From NCBI GenBank assembly GCA_021399435.1, contig JAJTUP010000025.1, forward strand, positions 620,001-684,000: a stretch of DNA of 64,000 nucleotides. Reading direction: 5' to 3'. The position numbers and the translations under genes are program-made. Source of the stretch: Diaporthe sp. PMI_573. Its lineage: Eukaryota > Ascomycota > Sordariomycetes > Diaporthales > Diaporthaceae. Positions 44,101 through 56,725 of this stretch are shown piece by piece (the stretch's first letter is position 1; every line of letters begins with the position of its first letter). The notes beneath the pieces were generated by a model. It did no database searches. It was not told the DNA's origin and was given only the letters and a program-made list of their open reading frames with translations.

Positions 44101-45543
44101 TATCCCATCGTCGTGCTAGTGCCTACCGCTGGGGGTATGCTTTAGGACAAAGAAGAAGAAGCCTCAGCCATCTTTTAGTGCTTCCGGGTAAGAAGATCTC
44201 TTCTAAGTGAGAAGAAAAGAGGGGGACTAACTACTAGGTATAGTTCCTGTTATGGTTAAGGATGGCTATTTAGGCCTACTAAAGGAGGAGGACTACTAGA
44301 AGAAGGACTAGCAGAAGGACTAGTAAGAGGACTAGTAGGAGGACCAGTAGAAGAAGGAGGAGGAGGACCACTAGCTGCCCCGATATTCATGCTTCTTTAG
44401 TAGGTAGTTTGTTTGTTTACTTCCGGGAGACTAGAAGAAGGAGGAGAAGGTAAAGGCGAATAAGCTGAAGATAAAGAAGGTGGAGGGGCCGCTGCTGCTG
44501 TAGTTAGTGACGTTGGCTTTGACGCAAGTGGTAGTGACGAAAACCAGCACATCGCTACACTAGCAAGTAGTGAAGAGATCTAGGTAAGAGAGAAAGAGAG
44601 AGAGGCACCGTTACCCACTACCACCAAACAGCAGTAATGGTACCAGGGCAGGGGCGTCGTCGTCAGCAGCGACAAGGTAGCCGTAGCCTTCCCGGTAGCC
44701 TCAGATCTACAGAAAAGAGGGTATCGTGACACTCACTACTACGGCTTATAACCAGCACAAGAACCATTCACCCACAGGTAGTAGTTATCAGTAAACAGCA
44801 CCTATTACTGCGTAGTCTGACGGGTAGAGTTACCCTTTCAAGTAGTTATCTTGGTCATACACCGCTAAAACGCAACAAAAGAGGGGTAGGTAAGGGTTTT
44901 GGCATTCCGGGTATGGTTTTGGGTATTCCGAGCGGCTATACCAAGCAGCCAAAGGAGCGTATAGGGGCCTGGGCAAGAGGTTTGTACGTAAATAGTAGGG
45001 TAAGTACTTGAGGTCAGCACCTACCCTGCCAGCAGTTGTTTAGGTAGCAAGAAGGCCACCGTCTAGTAAGAAGCCCTTTTATAGAAGAAGGGGAAGGGGC
45101 AAAGAACAAGGTTGGTAAGGGTATTCTTTACTTGAGGGAAGGGTATGGTAATGGTGTAGGAAAGGCGCGATGGTGCGTACCGCTAAATAGTCGGTTCTTC
45201 ACGTAGAAGGTCGTCGTCAGCACAGACGGGTTTATACGGGCGGCAGTTATCTTCTCGTGATACTTCGTGGCGGAGGGCCCGGATCTTCTTTTCCGGAAGT
45301 AATGCCAGGAAGGAACTTCTGGTCTTTAACAGCTGGATCTCCTAGGGTACTAGCAACGACGGCTGCCTGGTCTAGTTACTGGTTAGTGGTGGCTGCTTCC
45401 TTTCGATCATATAGCGTAGATATCGCAGTCTGCTTTGTCGGCTATTAACTGCTTACTGGCTGACAAGGTCGGTGAAGGTCTGGCGATGGATCTACCTCTT
45501 CGGACCTAGCTATCAGGGACTGACGATGTTAATCACTGATCAG

Positions 45544-45791
45544 TGTTGGTATGGCCCTGACTACCAAGGGTCAGGGGTCTTTGCACGTGCAAATAGGGGC
45601 GAGCAAAAGCCGTACTGTTTAGGTACGGGTTCGATTCTTGCTACTAAAGGAAGAAGAGAGGTCATCGCCATCGTGGGCGCCGAAGCACTTGGTGTAGTGG
45701 CCAGCCCTCTGCTGACTAAGCCAGACCAGCCCTTCTGATTGGCCACAGCCGGGCCGGGCGTGCGGTCCCTTCAACGGTCACCAAATCCACA
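45544..45791 (-). repeat. Right LTR (5' LTR of the Copia element)
   Basis: 248 bp, TGTTGG...CCACA. It differs from the left LTR at six positions, all C-to-T or G-to-A in this copy (for example GGTATGG for GGTACGG, CTACTAAAGG for CTACCGAAGG, GACCAG for GACCGG). No indels. Confidence 0.95.
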
Positions 45792-45796
45792 AGGAC
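45792..45796. other. Target-site duplication AGGAC, right copy
   Basis: Exact match of the 5 bp at 38624-38628, completing the integration footprint. Confidence 0.9.
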
Positions 45797-46755
45797 AGAT
45801 GTTATCGCGGGGAAATATCCACGCCACAATATGTAAGGCTAGCCAGAACAGAGATCAGGATCCAGCAAGACAGCATGACTGTGTGCTTTAACAAGGCATA
45901 TAACCTAAATCCCAAAGAAGACCTTGGTTACAAAGCTGCATTTGCATTGATTCAGCGAGTCCAGGCACCAAGTACTGTAACCTAGTATCCAACTCCCCTC
46001 CAATATTGATAACGAATTTCTCGATTTCGACACGTATGCCATTCACAATGAGTCTCTTTAGGGCTGATGATCGCCCAAGCTTGGATGACCGGCTGAGAGA
46101 TTGCGGTTCGGGCTGGCCAAGACCGCGTCCAGAGCGACAGGCAACATCGAAGCGAGCAAGATGTCCGCGGACAGACTAATGGTACGGACGATACATCGAA
46201 CTTATAGTGTAGAACAATGTTTGCCACGATATGCATATCCTATGCAGGGAAATCGTGGTTATAGTGCTGGGGTTATTGAGACAAGGTAGTGCCTATTATC
46301 TGCAGGATACAAGTGATCTGGAACGAATATATTTGAGCTTGGGGCGTGATACACTGCTGGGAATCGCATGTGGCTATATTCTACGTTCTTCTCCAATAAG
46401 ACAACTTTCGGTTTGCAAGGAGGTAATAGGATGTGGTGTATCGGGATTCATTGCCCAGGGGCGTTAATCGGCGTCGTCGTGTTGGTGCAGCTTACCAATT
46501 GCCAAAATATTGAGCGGGTGTACCACGAAATGTGGCCAAGAGCTTTGTTGGCGTTTCGGGCTAGCTCTATTCAACAATAGATCCCAATCAGGCTGAAGGA
46601 GCCAGTAAGCAGTGCATGAAGGTGGTGGGGCGAAATACAACGTCGGCGGACATCTTCAGCTCCGCCCATCGAAGAACTTTCCACCATCGTCGTTCGGATG
46701 TCGTTGAGAACTTTTGTCCTTACAAAGCCCTCCCGTTCTGGGGTATCATTCAACG
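45797..46755. other. Intergenic region between Copia element and STAND gene
   Basis: About 960 bp without a supported gene; it should hold the promoter of the STAND gene. Composition is normal, so RIP has not visibly spread this far from the element. Confidence 0.45.
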
Positions 46756-49700
46756 ATGGCGCTGGAAGCTGTGGGCGCTGCTTCCGCGATTGCAGCTCTG
46801 GCTGAGCTGACCATTAAGGTCATGGGTCACATCAAGGATGTTCGTGACGCCGACAAACAGATTGAGGACTACAACCGTGAGGCTTCCAGTCTAGTCACAC
46901 TTCTCACAAGCCTGAGAGCCCGAATCATGCAAAATGGTGCGAAGACCGGAGACCCATGGTTTGATTCTGTTCGAATGCTCCAACATGGTCCGATGCAACA
47001 GTATCAGACTGCCTTGGAGGCGTTCGCGTTGAAGGTAGCCCCCAGGCCTGGGCGCCGTGGCAAGATTTTCCATCGCATGCTGTGGGTTTTCAACAAGCGT
47101 GACGTCCAGGATCTCGTGGCGAAGATGGAGCGGCTGAAGACTCTCATTTCCATCGCCCTACAGATGGACCACTTGTTAGTTTCTAGTCCTTCAATCCCGT
47201 GTTCACATTCATTGCAAGTGGAGTAGTCCCTGACGATTGAGCCCAGCAAACTCTCTCAGGGGATCGGGGACTCAGTGGAGAATGTTCAAGCTGATACTAA
47301 TGCGATTCGAGCCACTGGAGAGAACATCGAAGTCGATATCGCCGCCATAAAAACTGACAGTCGGGCACAAGCTGCTATATCTCTTGACATCCTGCAGGAT
47401 ACCAGCCAGATTAGCGGGTTACGTTCTGAGGTTGTATCTCGGAACGAGGCAGAACGAAAGGCCGACGAGATCCAGAGGAAAATGGCCGTCATGGAATGGC
47501 TATCAGACCAAGACTACGCTGAACAGCAGCACAACAATATCTCTCGGTATTCGGAAGGAACAGGCATGTGGCTCTTGGAACACCCCGATTTCAGGAGATG
47601 GAAAGAAGGAATATGCGACTCGTTGTTCTGCGTTGGTATGCCTGGCGCTGGAAAAACCGTGATGTCTGCCATGGTTATTCGTCATATGGTTCAGAGCTTT
47701 CGGAGCTCAGACATGAGGGTTGCTGTGGCTTTCCTATACTTGAGATACGATCGACGCGACAATCAATCAACGGAAAAACTCCTTGGTAGCCTCATCAGAC
47801 AGCTGGTCAGCCAGGCGCCGAAGACGCCGATCTCTATCGAGAATGCGTTTGACGAACACAGCATATCGGGTGACTCGCCAAACCAGAAGATGTTGCTAGC
47901 CGCGGTGGCGTGCTTTGAGCGCGTCCATTTCGTCGTCGACGCACTCGACGAAGGTGCAGAACTGGCTACTAGAGAGCTAGTCGCCACAATCCGAGCTTTA
48001 CCAGACGAGGTCAAACTTTTTGCAACATCCCGTTTCGATTCCGTTATCCAAGCGCAATTCCGAGACGATCCGCATATAGAAATACGAGGGTCTAATCGGG
48101 ACATCCGGCACTATACAAAAAGCCGACTCAGCGAGCTTCCCAGTTGTGTGGAGAATAACTCAGACCTTCAATTGCAAATCATTCACGCTATCACTACTTC
48201 GACAGAAGGCATGTTCCTGCTTGCCAAGCTCAACATGGATTCATTGAAAGGCAAAAGAAGCGTCAAAGCCATAAAGATGATGCTTGAGAAACTACCTAGC
48301 GGCTCAGACGCCTATGATGCTGCTTATGACTTGGCGATGGACCGAATCGCCGATCAATCAGATGATGACCGGAGACTCGCGCGAACGGTGCTCACTTGGG
48401 TTACTCACGCTCTACAGCCCTTGACCGAGGTCGACCTAGAAACAGCATTAGCCGTTGAGTTGGGACAATGGAAACTGGATCCCGACAATATCGTCCCGAC
48501 CGTGGACTTGTTATCACTCTGTGCAGGACTAGTCGCCATGGATGAGAGCAAAACGATTCATCTGGCTCACTATACTGCGCAGGAGTACCTTGAGCGCAAC
48601 CCTCACCACTTGCTCAACAATCCACACCTGATATTGGCTGAAGTTTGCTTGTCGTACATGGGCATTGATGACTTCATGACCTCGGGATTCGTGGATGATG
48701 TGGATCGACCGCATCTATCGTCTCATGCTGCCCAGCATCCTTTCTTAGGCTATGCTGCAGCTCACTGGGAGGATCATAAAGCTCGAGATCCGTCAACAGA
48801 GGAAAATGAGATCAACAGCCGGATTATGCCTCTTATTCTGAGACTCTACCGCCACAACGAGCTCATGCATTCTTACTTTCGTGCCCGTGGACGGTGGGAG
48901 GCGCTGCAGGAGATTCCAAGAGTCATGCCTGTCGAAAGGTTCACCTTTGAAAGCAAGACTGGCCTCCAATATGCTGCCGGCCGCGGAAGTTGTGAGCTTG
49001 TCTCAGCGTTGCTAGAGCTTGGGGTTGATGTGAATGAAGAGACTTACGGCACTACAGCTCTGATTGAAGCCGCCCAATCGCTGCATGGGCCTGTAGTGAG
49101 GCTCCTATTAGACTCAAAAGCCGACGTTCACCAACAGAGCCAGAACCACCAAACGGCATTGACGGCTGCATTAGGAATGCACACAAAGCGCAGCCAGTAC
49201 AAAAACACATTAGTGTACTTGGTCCATGACGATGATCCTTCTGTCCAAGAAACGCGAGAGTCTATTGTTGATCTCCTCCTCAATGCTGGGAGTGACCCAG
49301 ATCACTCTACGAACAAATACAGGAATACGACAGCTTTGATGTCCGCTGTGGAATGTGGTCCTGAATGGGTTGTTTCCAAGCTCTGCTATGCTGGGGCTGA
49401 TGTGGGCTGGCGAGACAACGACGGGACAACAGCTATACGGTTGGCTGCTGTGCAGGGCCACGAACGGGTCTTCGAAACGCTCCTACGCTTTGGCAGCAGT
49501 TCTGAGATCTACATCGGCAGTAACCAATGGATTGCGGCCATTGAAATCGCGGCGAGAAATGGCCATGAATCGATTGTCAGACAATTATTGTTGCACCTCG
49601 GTGATTCATGTCTAAAAGAGGCAACATCTGCAGCCGCCATCCACCCTGCAGCTTTCTATGGCCATGCACCGATAGTTGAATTGCTTTTGGTCAATGGCGT

Positions 49701-52500
49701 CGATCCGAACTTAAAAGAGAAGTGGTCGGGAGCAACCGCATTACATCTTGCGGCCGGGAGAGGTCATACGTCCACTATATCGATCCTTCTTGCACACGGT
49801 TCCGATCAAGGCATACAAGACCACAAATCTCGGACTGCACTTGATGCTGCGGCCGAGAATGGTCATGAGGATGTCGTCGAGCAGCTTTTGAGGCATGACT
49901 GCGATCCGGGCGGCGTGGGCGGCTCAAACACTCTTTTCAGAACAGCAACTGAGGCCTCATCGACGACCTCGGATGTGCTCTCGGACCCTGAAGAGCACCC
50001 TGAAGAGCACCCTGAAGAGGGCTTTCAAGGGGACCCTGAAGTAGATTCTGAAAGGGACTCTGACGAGGACTCGGAAGAGACTGATGTAGATCTTGATACG
50101 GAATGTGGCCCTACCGCTCTGAGATTGACGTACATGACAAAGCCATATTCCGATTCGATACCAGAGCTTTTGACGGAGCTGCGTCCTCAGCATATTGGTG
50201 GTCTGGATGAATATTTCTGGGCAGGCTTTATGCACAAGATAAGGTCTCAGAATGCAGCTGTCGTACTAGAACTGCTCGTAGCCGGCCCTGACGTTACCCT
50301 TGCCGTCAAGAACGGGTATACGGCTTTCCATGTTCTTGCTGCGGTTGAATGGCTCGAAGATCCGGTGATCGGCATGATGCGAATGTTGTTGAAGGCAGCT
50401 GTGCCAGTGGATGTTGACATTCGCGCCAGTGATGGAGGCACCCCGCTGATGTTCGCCGCGTGCGCTGGTCACAGCCAACGCGTCAAGTTTTTGCTAGACG
50501 AAGGCGCGGATATTCTCGCAAAAGACAACAAAGGTTGGAGTGCGCTCACACATGCGGCTTTTGGTGGTGACGAGGATAGTGTCAAATGCCTACTGGACGC
50601 CGGCGCCGACCCGCAAACCGACCTCGCCTTGGTGTGCGCAGCCTTCTGCGGCCATACCGTCGCAGTTCGTGCTCTGATGGACAAAGGCGCCGATCTAGAA
50701 ATGTTTGGCCCAAATCAGAGCACAGCACTCATGTGTGCAGCCGGCGGTGGGGAGCTCGGAGTTGTTGCAATGCTGCTCGGAGCCGGTGCTGAAGTGGACG
50801 CTCTGGGTAGAGCCGGGGCGTCGGCTCTCCATTATGCCGCCAGTTGCGGATTCCAACAAGTCACAAGATTATTGCTCGACTCTGGAGCCTCAGCGACACT
50901 GTTGAATAAATCTGGAGAGACTCCGCTAAGTTTGATCGTCAAGTACGGCTACGGAAAATGTTGGTCCAGAGAAAAGCGCTTAGACGGGGCCGAGAAGGTC
51001 TTACGGATGCTATTGAAAGCTGGCGCCGATGTCAACCGAGCCTCCAGAAGACGTGGTGAGACAGCGCTTCTATTCCTCAGCGACCACCAAGCCAAGCCAC
51101 TGAGAGACACTGTTTCAACTGCCTCCGACCATAGTGACCAAGCAGGCTATGATTCTTTGATCGACATTCCCGAGATTGACCCCCGGTCCAGCGATCTGCA
51201 GGCGATGGATATCCTACTACAAGCTGGTGCGGATCCCAATCAAGTCGATAAGGCTGGAAACACTGCGCTGATGCGCTCTTCGCGGTCATGTGAACTGGAC
51301 AAGATCCAACTACTGTTGGCTAATGGAGCAAACAAAGACATGGTCAATAACTGCGGGGAATCTGCCTTGCTCATAGCGCTTAAAGAACGCCGTGGATTAG
51401 AGGTGGTAAAGGAATTGTTGGTCGCTGGCGCGGATCCTAGCCAAGAACTAGGAGGGGGCAACTCTGTGCTGTCAGAGTTGATATCGCGCAACGGCATACC
51501 ACACAGTGACAGCGAACTGGATGAGGTCCTCGAAACAATCATTGCAGCTGGAGCGGACCTAAAGACTTCCCATGAGAATGGGGACACTTTGCTCTTACAG
51601 GCAGCTCGATCAGGTAGCCTTGCGATCAAGGCCCTGTTGGCAGCTGGGGCAGATCTGCAAGCTTCTGATAACCACGGCCGGAACGCCATCATGCTGGCTA
51701 GTATGCTGGACTTTGACCAAGGTGCTGAGGCAGTGCACTTGCTCCTTGACGCCGGAGTTGATCCCCATAGGCGAGATTGTAACGGTGACACTGCGCTCAT
51801 GCTAGCCGCCAAATCTCACTATAGCCCCATCACTCTGAGGAATTTGCTGGGTTCCGGATTAGATGCAGATGAGCGCGATATCAATGGAAGTACCGCACTG
51901 ATGTCGGTAGCATACAGATCAGGAGATCGAGAATCGGAAGCTAGGATATGCGCACTGATAGAGGCAGGCGTGAGCCTCGACGCGGCGGACAAGGAAGGGA
52001 ACACGGCGTTGATAATTGCTGCCGAGCACGGATATTCGATCAGGGCGTTGGTGGACGCTGGCGCTGATCCTAACGCGGCTAACAAATATGGAGAGACTGC
52101 TCTGATGAAGTGCTTCTCCCATCCTTGGAGAGTTTTCGAGAAAGTGCAGACCCTTTTAGATGCTGGGGCTCATGTCAACGTGTTGGACTGTCATCGACGC
52201 GACGCGCTCATGTGGGCTGCCCTGAGACAAGAGCTGAGCGAGGACGTGGATGCCGTGAAACTTCTCTTGTCCAGTGGAATTTCTCTGGAACATGAGGATG
52301 AGAATGGGGATACTGCGCTTGCCTGCGCCGAGCGTACATCGAACACACAAACCGCAAATTGGATCAGGAAGGAAATTCGAAAGCGAGCCAAGGGAGGGGT
52401 TGTCAAACAGGACAAAGAGACAGTCCAGGGTTCACAGAATACCGAGGGAGTGACAGAGAAATCCCCAGCAGATTCTGTTGCTCACATGGTTGCCGATTGA
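46756..52500 (+). CDS. STAND (NLR-like) NACHT-ankyrin protein
   Basis: Two exons, 46756-47174 and 47247-52500 (intron 72 bp, GTTAGT..CCCAG), giving 1,890 aa. Residues 1-140 (MALEAVGAASAIAALAELT) match the N-terminal effector-type domain of fungal STAND proteins. The NACHT NTPase has the P-loop GMPGAGKT at about 270-277 and Walker B FVVDALDE at about 368-375, followed by LFATSRF (sensor 1 type). Residues about 712-1840 hold some 29 ankyrin units (TALxxAAxxGHxxxVxxLLxxGAD), split near 1054-1090 by an acidic spacer with three EEHP-like repeats. By family, ankyrin repeats sense a ligand and NTP-driven assembly triggers the N-terminal domain, often in self/non-self recognition or cell death. All motifs are intact. 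It lies within 1 kb of a transposon and near HET debris. Confidence 0.92.
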
Positions 52501-53094
52501 CTTTCCCCGTTACCACATTTACAGGTCACAAACCAGGATGATGAGGCAAGTATTGATTTAAAAGCCGGCTTTTCCTTTTGCATTCTCTAGATAGCTATAG
52601 CAGGTTGCTATAGCACAGCTTCCTGCTGGAAACTTCCCACTGTTTCTTATCTTAATAAGTACTCTCCCGGGGATTCTTGCTATATAATAATTATAGCCTT
52701 TGATGGGCCTGCTGTATAAACGGTAAAAAGTGTTTCATACTGAGTTTGGGAAAACTTCTGATAGATTCTAGATAGCTTGGCCTCCAAAAGTCGTACAGTT
52801 ATTCTTTATGATAGGGTGTATAATCTGTGCACTTTATCCGCGACCCACATCCCACCACCGGACACGCATCCCGGCCGGGTGCGTACTTCTGATATAAGTG
52901 GTTTCCTTTTTTTTTTTTTAATCCGTATACATACTCTTAATGCCGAGCTGTAGGCGGGGAGCCTCAAGCAGACGGAAAAGAGCAAACAACGCCGCGAGCT
53001 GAATTTAGATCTGACGGCACCCGCATGAACACTCATGTCCAAAATCGATGCCCAAGAATGATCGTTGAGAAGGCTGAGATAATTACATGTGGCT
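52501..53094. other. Intergenic between convergent genes
   Basis: No gene is seen. AT-rich near 52560-52800, with a T-tract near 52908-52920. Confidence 0.45.
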
Positions 53095-55077
53095 TCAGTG
53101 ACCTAATTTCTCCGCCAGACTGTTGATAAAAGCACATCTCTGGATCAACTTCTCATGCTCAAGTACCTGCTGCCGTTCCTGAGATGTAGCGGAGCCCATT
53201 TCTCCATATTGGTCAATGTAATATGGGGGGTTTTGTACTGCACCTTGTTGCTCATCAAGATTCATGGATTCGTGCGCTCCTCCAGATAATTGGCAGCTTC
53301 CCGTACCCAAGGGACCCCCGATAACCTGAAGGACCATTTTCGAGGATTCCGACGTCTCCAGCTGATTTGCGATACTTTCACCTGCTGATGTGAAGGCCTC
53401 TGGCCAAGGCGAGGCCCTGCCAAAGGAACTGCGTTGATTCGGGTCTCCCGTGTAGGCAAAGTTGATGAAAGACGCTTGCAGATACTCAGATAGCTGCCGA
53501 TCCTGTTCTGACATATGATCTTTCGCGAAAACGTTGTTGAAGAGATAATCCAAGTCGCTCCCATGAATGGCACCCAGCCATGGCATTCCAGCCTCATGAA
53601 ACATAGGCGTCACCATGCTCTGGTTCAAATCGTAGAGCCGAACACCTGGGAAGCTGGGATCTTGCTGCCTTGACTGCTGCGATATGTGAAAGCCAAAATC
53701 AATCGATGAGCACGTGAAAAGAAGATCACGCATTATGCGAGCGATCCGGAAATAATGCACAGGCGCAGTGGGGTCCGAATCGCTTTTGCGCGTCGCGTAG
53801 TTTTCAGCATCGTGCTCGAAATCTTCAGCCGGGTATAGAAAGAACAAATGCTCGTAGTCTTTTTCCGTGAGTGCATGGGCTAAATTCTTGATTGGAATTT
53901 TCATATCTTCCTCGGTTTGAAAGGACGGAGCAGGCCCAGCGTTGGTCGCGCCGTCGTCTTGAGTCCAGCCAAGGACCATAGGAATACCCTTGACAAATTT
54001 TCCTGCTCTGTAAAGCGCAGACTGGCGTTCAGGTAAGAAGTCTCCATCGATTGAGGGAATGAAGGTGAAAAGTCCCAACGGGGGATGAATCCGCTGCGAG
54101 TATTCGACCGCCACGTCTAGCAGTGTGTTCATTGGCAATTCTCTCAAGCACTGCAGAATTTGCTGGCCAGAGTTCGGGTAGTTTTCAACCGGGCAGCCCG
54201 CAATCTCAGCTACTGCGCGGGTATGTATCTCGGTAGCGTCGGATGCCATGTTGAGCGCAGTGCCTGGAGGGCCGGACATAGCCCACGCTTGAGTAAATGG
54301 AACACCTTTCTCGCCTGCATATGTCATGAGATGCAGGGATGAGAACGTTCCGCCAGAGCTTAGTCCGAACGAAGTGATCCTCTCAGGGTCACCACCGAAA
54401 GCAGAAACATGGTCTTTGACCCATTGGAAACCAGCTCGTTGGTCTCTCATCCCGACGTTCAGGGACTTTTCATCCTCGAGTACTGGGAGGCGAGCGAAAC
54501 CGAAGATGGTAAGTCTGTAGTTCAGGGCAACATGCTGTAAATTAAAAGCTAATCAGCACCTCGTAACGAAAAGAATGACCCTGGAATAATAAACGCTCAC
54601 AATGATTGGCTGTCCTAGCGATATCGAATCTGTGACAAGGTTTTTGGGATCGACGTGCGAGTCGTACGCAGAACCCTTCACCACTCCACCGCCAACGAGG
54701 TGCACTACGACCGGCAGACGAGCGTTTACAGTTGTCCCAGCTGGCCTTGTGATTCGTAAATGAAGACAATCTTCGCTTATATCAGGCGTCTCGTCGAAGA
54801 ACGGCGGAACGGCGGCTTGAAATTGAGGACAAGCCGGCCCGTACGAGGTCCCGTCGATTTCGCTGCCATCTGGGGGGCTGTACGGCTCTGGGGGAGCGAA
54901 CCGTCGCTGCCCGGAGGTGTCATGGGCAAACTTGATGTTGTTAAAGTCCTCGACCAAATCTCGAGCAACACCTCGATACGTGACTCTGCTCTTCCCGAGG
55001 CTGACAACAGGCTCCGCAACGATTGTAGCAGTCAGAGCCAAGCCTATAAGGACTGTGCGCGGCGACATCGAATTCAT
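53095..55077 (-). CDS. Secreted type-B carboxylesterase/lipase
   Basis: Two exons, 55077-54601 and 54534-53095 (intron 66 bp), giving 638 aa; an upstream in-frame ATG at 55113 would add 12 residues. Splicing restores IIHVALNYRLTIFGF, a conserved strand of the alpha/beta-hydrolase fold. A signal peptide (MNSMSPRTVLIGLALTATIVA) suggests secretion. Family motifs: EDCLHLRI; HLVGGGVVKG in place of the usual oxyanion HGGGF; GLSSGG with nucleophile Ser218, instead of the common GESAGG; and HGSDLDYLF with the catalytic His. Such enzymes hydrolyse esters of many kinds. The altered oxyanion and nucleophile elbows mark a divergent member, but the serine and histidine are kept. Confidence 0.9.
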
Positions 55078-55609
55078 TGTGATGGCATGGATCAAACTGG
55101 AGGCTGGCCACATTGAAACGGAGTTATTATGAACGGGGGGAACGTGAAAATTTGTCTTGGAAGAGCTCCGCTGGATGGTTTACAAACTACGAACCAACAT
55201 GTCCAGCTGCGCGATGGTTGGGTGGGTCGGATGTGACATAGGATGCTGGAGCTGGAGCTAGCTTACATCACTTCTTTGGTAAAGCTGTTGGTAACAATCT
55301 GGCCAATTAAGACCCTGGCCTATGACAGGATGTAACTAGAATTGCCCCAGAAAGAGGGATTTCACGTACGAGTCGGATAGGTGCCTAATCTATGGTACCC
55401 GTGGACGGACTCAGATGGATCCACTTGGTCTTCAACTTACAGAACAGTGCCACCAGTATTTATACCCTGGTTGCAGGCCCTCTGGTTCCTCCCAGTCTCT
55501 CTGGACTACGCATGATACAGTCATCTATCGCCTGATTGCATTTGCAAGGCCCCCAACAAGAACACCCTTTCTGTCAACCGAGGACCACTTTAGTGGCAAC
55601 AAACAGAGC
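55078..55609. other. Divergent intergenic region
   Basis: Space between the esterase start (minus) and the 2EXR pseudogene (plus). The plus-strand frame is open back to 55415, but the added residues are not conserved in type. Presumably holds both promoters. Confidence 0.45.
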
Positions 55610-56725
55610 ATGGCCAATGACAAAGGCAAGAAGCGCGAAAGATCAGCCAATTCCAGTCAAGACGTGAAGAGCACAGAGTTCGACACACAGCCTCAGAACC
55701 CACAAGACTCGAGCGTGTTTTTCCAAAAGTTTCCCCCCGAGATGCGCTTGGTGATCTACTCTCACGTCTTCTATTCTACTCGCCTTTCCTTTGACGGAAG
55801 AGTGACGCAATCTACTCCCACGTTATACCCCAATAGATCGAAAGGGCGGGTAAAATATGCATATGTCCAACTGCGTCCGGCCCCGAACAGCCTGAGTTTA
55901 CTCCGCGTCTGTCGCACAGTCAACGGCGAGATCGGCAATAGCTGGATATGCCAGGTACTATTCAGCTTCGGGGAAGCAAGAGTGATGCTGCAAAAGCTTC
56001 GCCCGCTGGGCCCATCAACGCTGGCGAAGATACGGCACATTCGCATCACGGGGCGCGCGCCAATGCCCTCGCTCGAGAGCGATCATCAAACTCCATATCA
56101 TGGATGGACCCCGGTGCTCAACAAGTTGCCAGGCTTGTGTCTGGACACACTGACGGTCCTGGGTGACCACATTCCCTCAGGGAGAGGCGACCTCGCTGAT
56201 CTAGATCAGCTCATCAGGCAGAGCGATGGATAGAAGGAGCTCTACTATCTATCCCACAACTCCGCCATCCTCGAGCTTCACACGAAATTAGGGTACTGGT
56301 GGCGACACGACTTCCACAGCGCACCACAGCTGTCGAATCTCAACCCAGAACTTGTAATGCGTGATGGGCCGACGGCGTCCGTCAGCATTTATCAGTAGAT
56401 CCATGTGGCTGAAAACGGCCGGATGATATCCAGGCCAGCCACTCGCGAAGCCATTTCCTGTCGGGGCCCCGGGCCCATTGAAGAAGCCGAGAGGAAGGCC
56501 GCTATGGACCCGCACGAGATGAAGAAGGAAGTGCTGGTCATCGAGTGCAGAGGTAGGGGTGTAGACTGCGCCGTGAAACCGCTGCCAAGCGATTTCCGGG
56601 ACGTCAAGATGGTGCCGCGCAGGAACATATATGATGTCCTCTACGACTGGGATAGCAATAACGTGGACACTTACAAACATGTGGATGACTACGAGTGGAC
56701 ACCTTTGCATTCGCACCGGGATTAG
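55610..56725 (+). pseudogene. 2EXR/F-box-like protein gene with two in-frame nonsense codons
   Basis: One reading frame from ATG 55610 to TAA/TAG 56725 is interrupted only by TAG at 56231-56233 and TAG at 56396-56398. The first part has FFQKFPPEMRLVIYSHVF, then SLLRVCRTVNGEIG, then KIRHIRITG and LDTLTVLGD, the pattern of fungal 2EXR/F-box-like proteins. After the first TAG the homology goes on (KELYYLSHNSAIL), where family members have GW before KEL, so TGG became TAG. After the second TAG the frame continues with IHVAENGRM and KEVLVIECRGRG, again family-like. Both stops fit single G-to-A or C-to-T transitions. Alternative: a truncated 207-aa protein is made. Confidence 0.72.

Larger units (their letters stand above)
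38629..45791 (-). mobile_element. Ty1/Copia LTR retrotransposon, complete in structure, RIP-inactivated
   Basis: 7,163 bp bounded by 248-bp LTRs and AGGAC duplications; coding sense is minus. Domain relics in order from the right end: gag with a damaged zinc knuckle (42489-42566), integrase (HNAGTNF near 41410), reverse transcriptase active site (40002-40013), RNase H (39015-39560). Integrase before reverse transcriptase defines Copia. All domains contain many stops and transitions of the C-to-T/G-to-A kind; catalytic residues are changed (see findings), so the copy cannot move by itself. The interior is TA-rich throughout, whereas the LTRs and the last 300 bp of RNase H are nearly clean. Confidence 0.93.
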
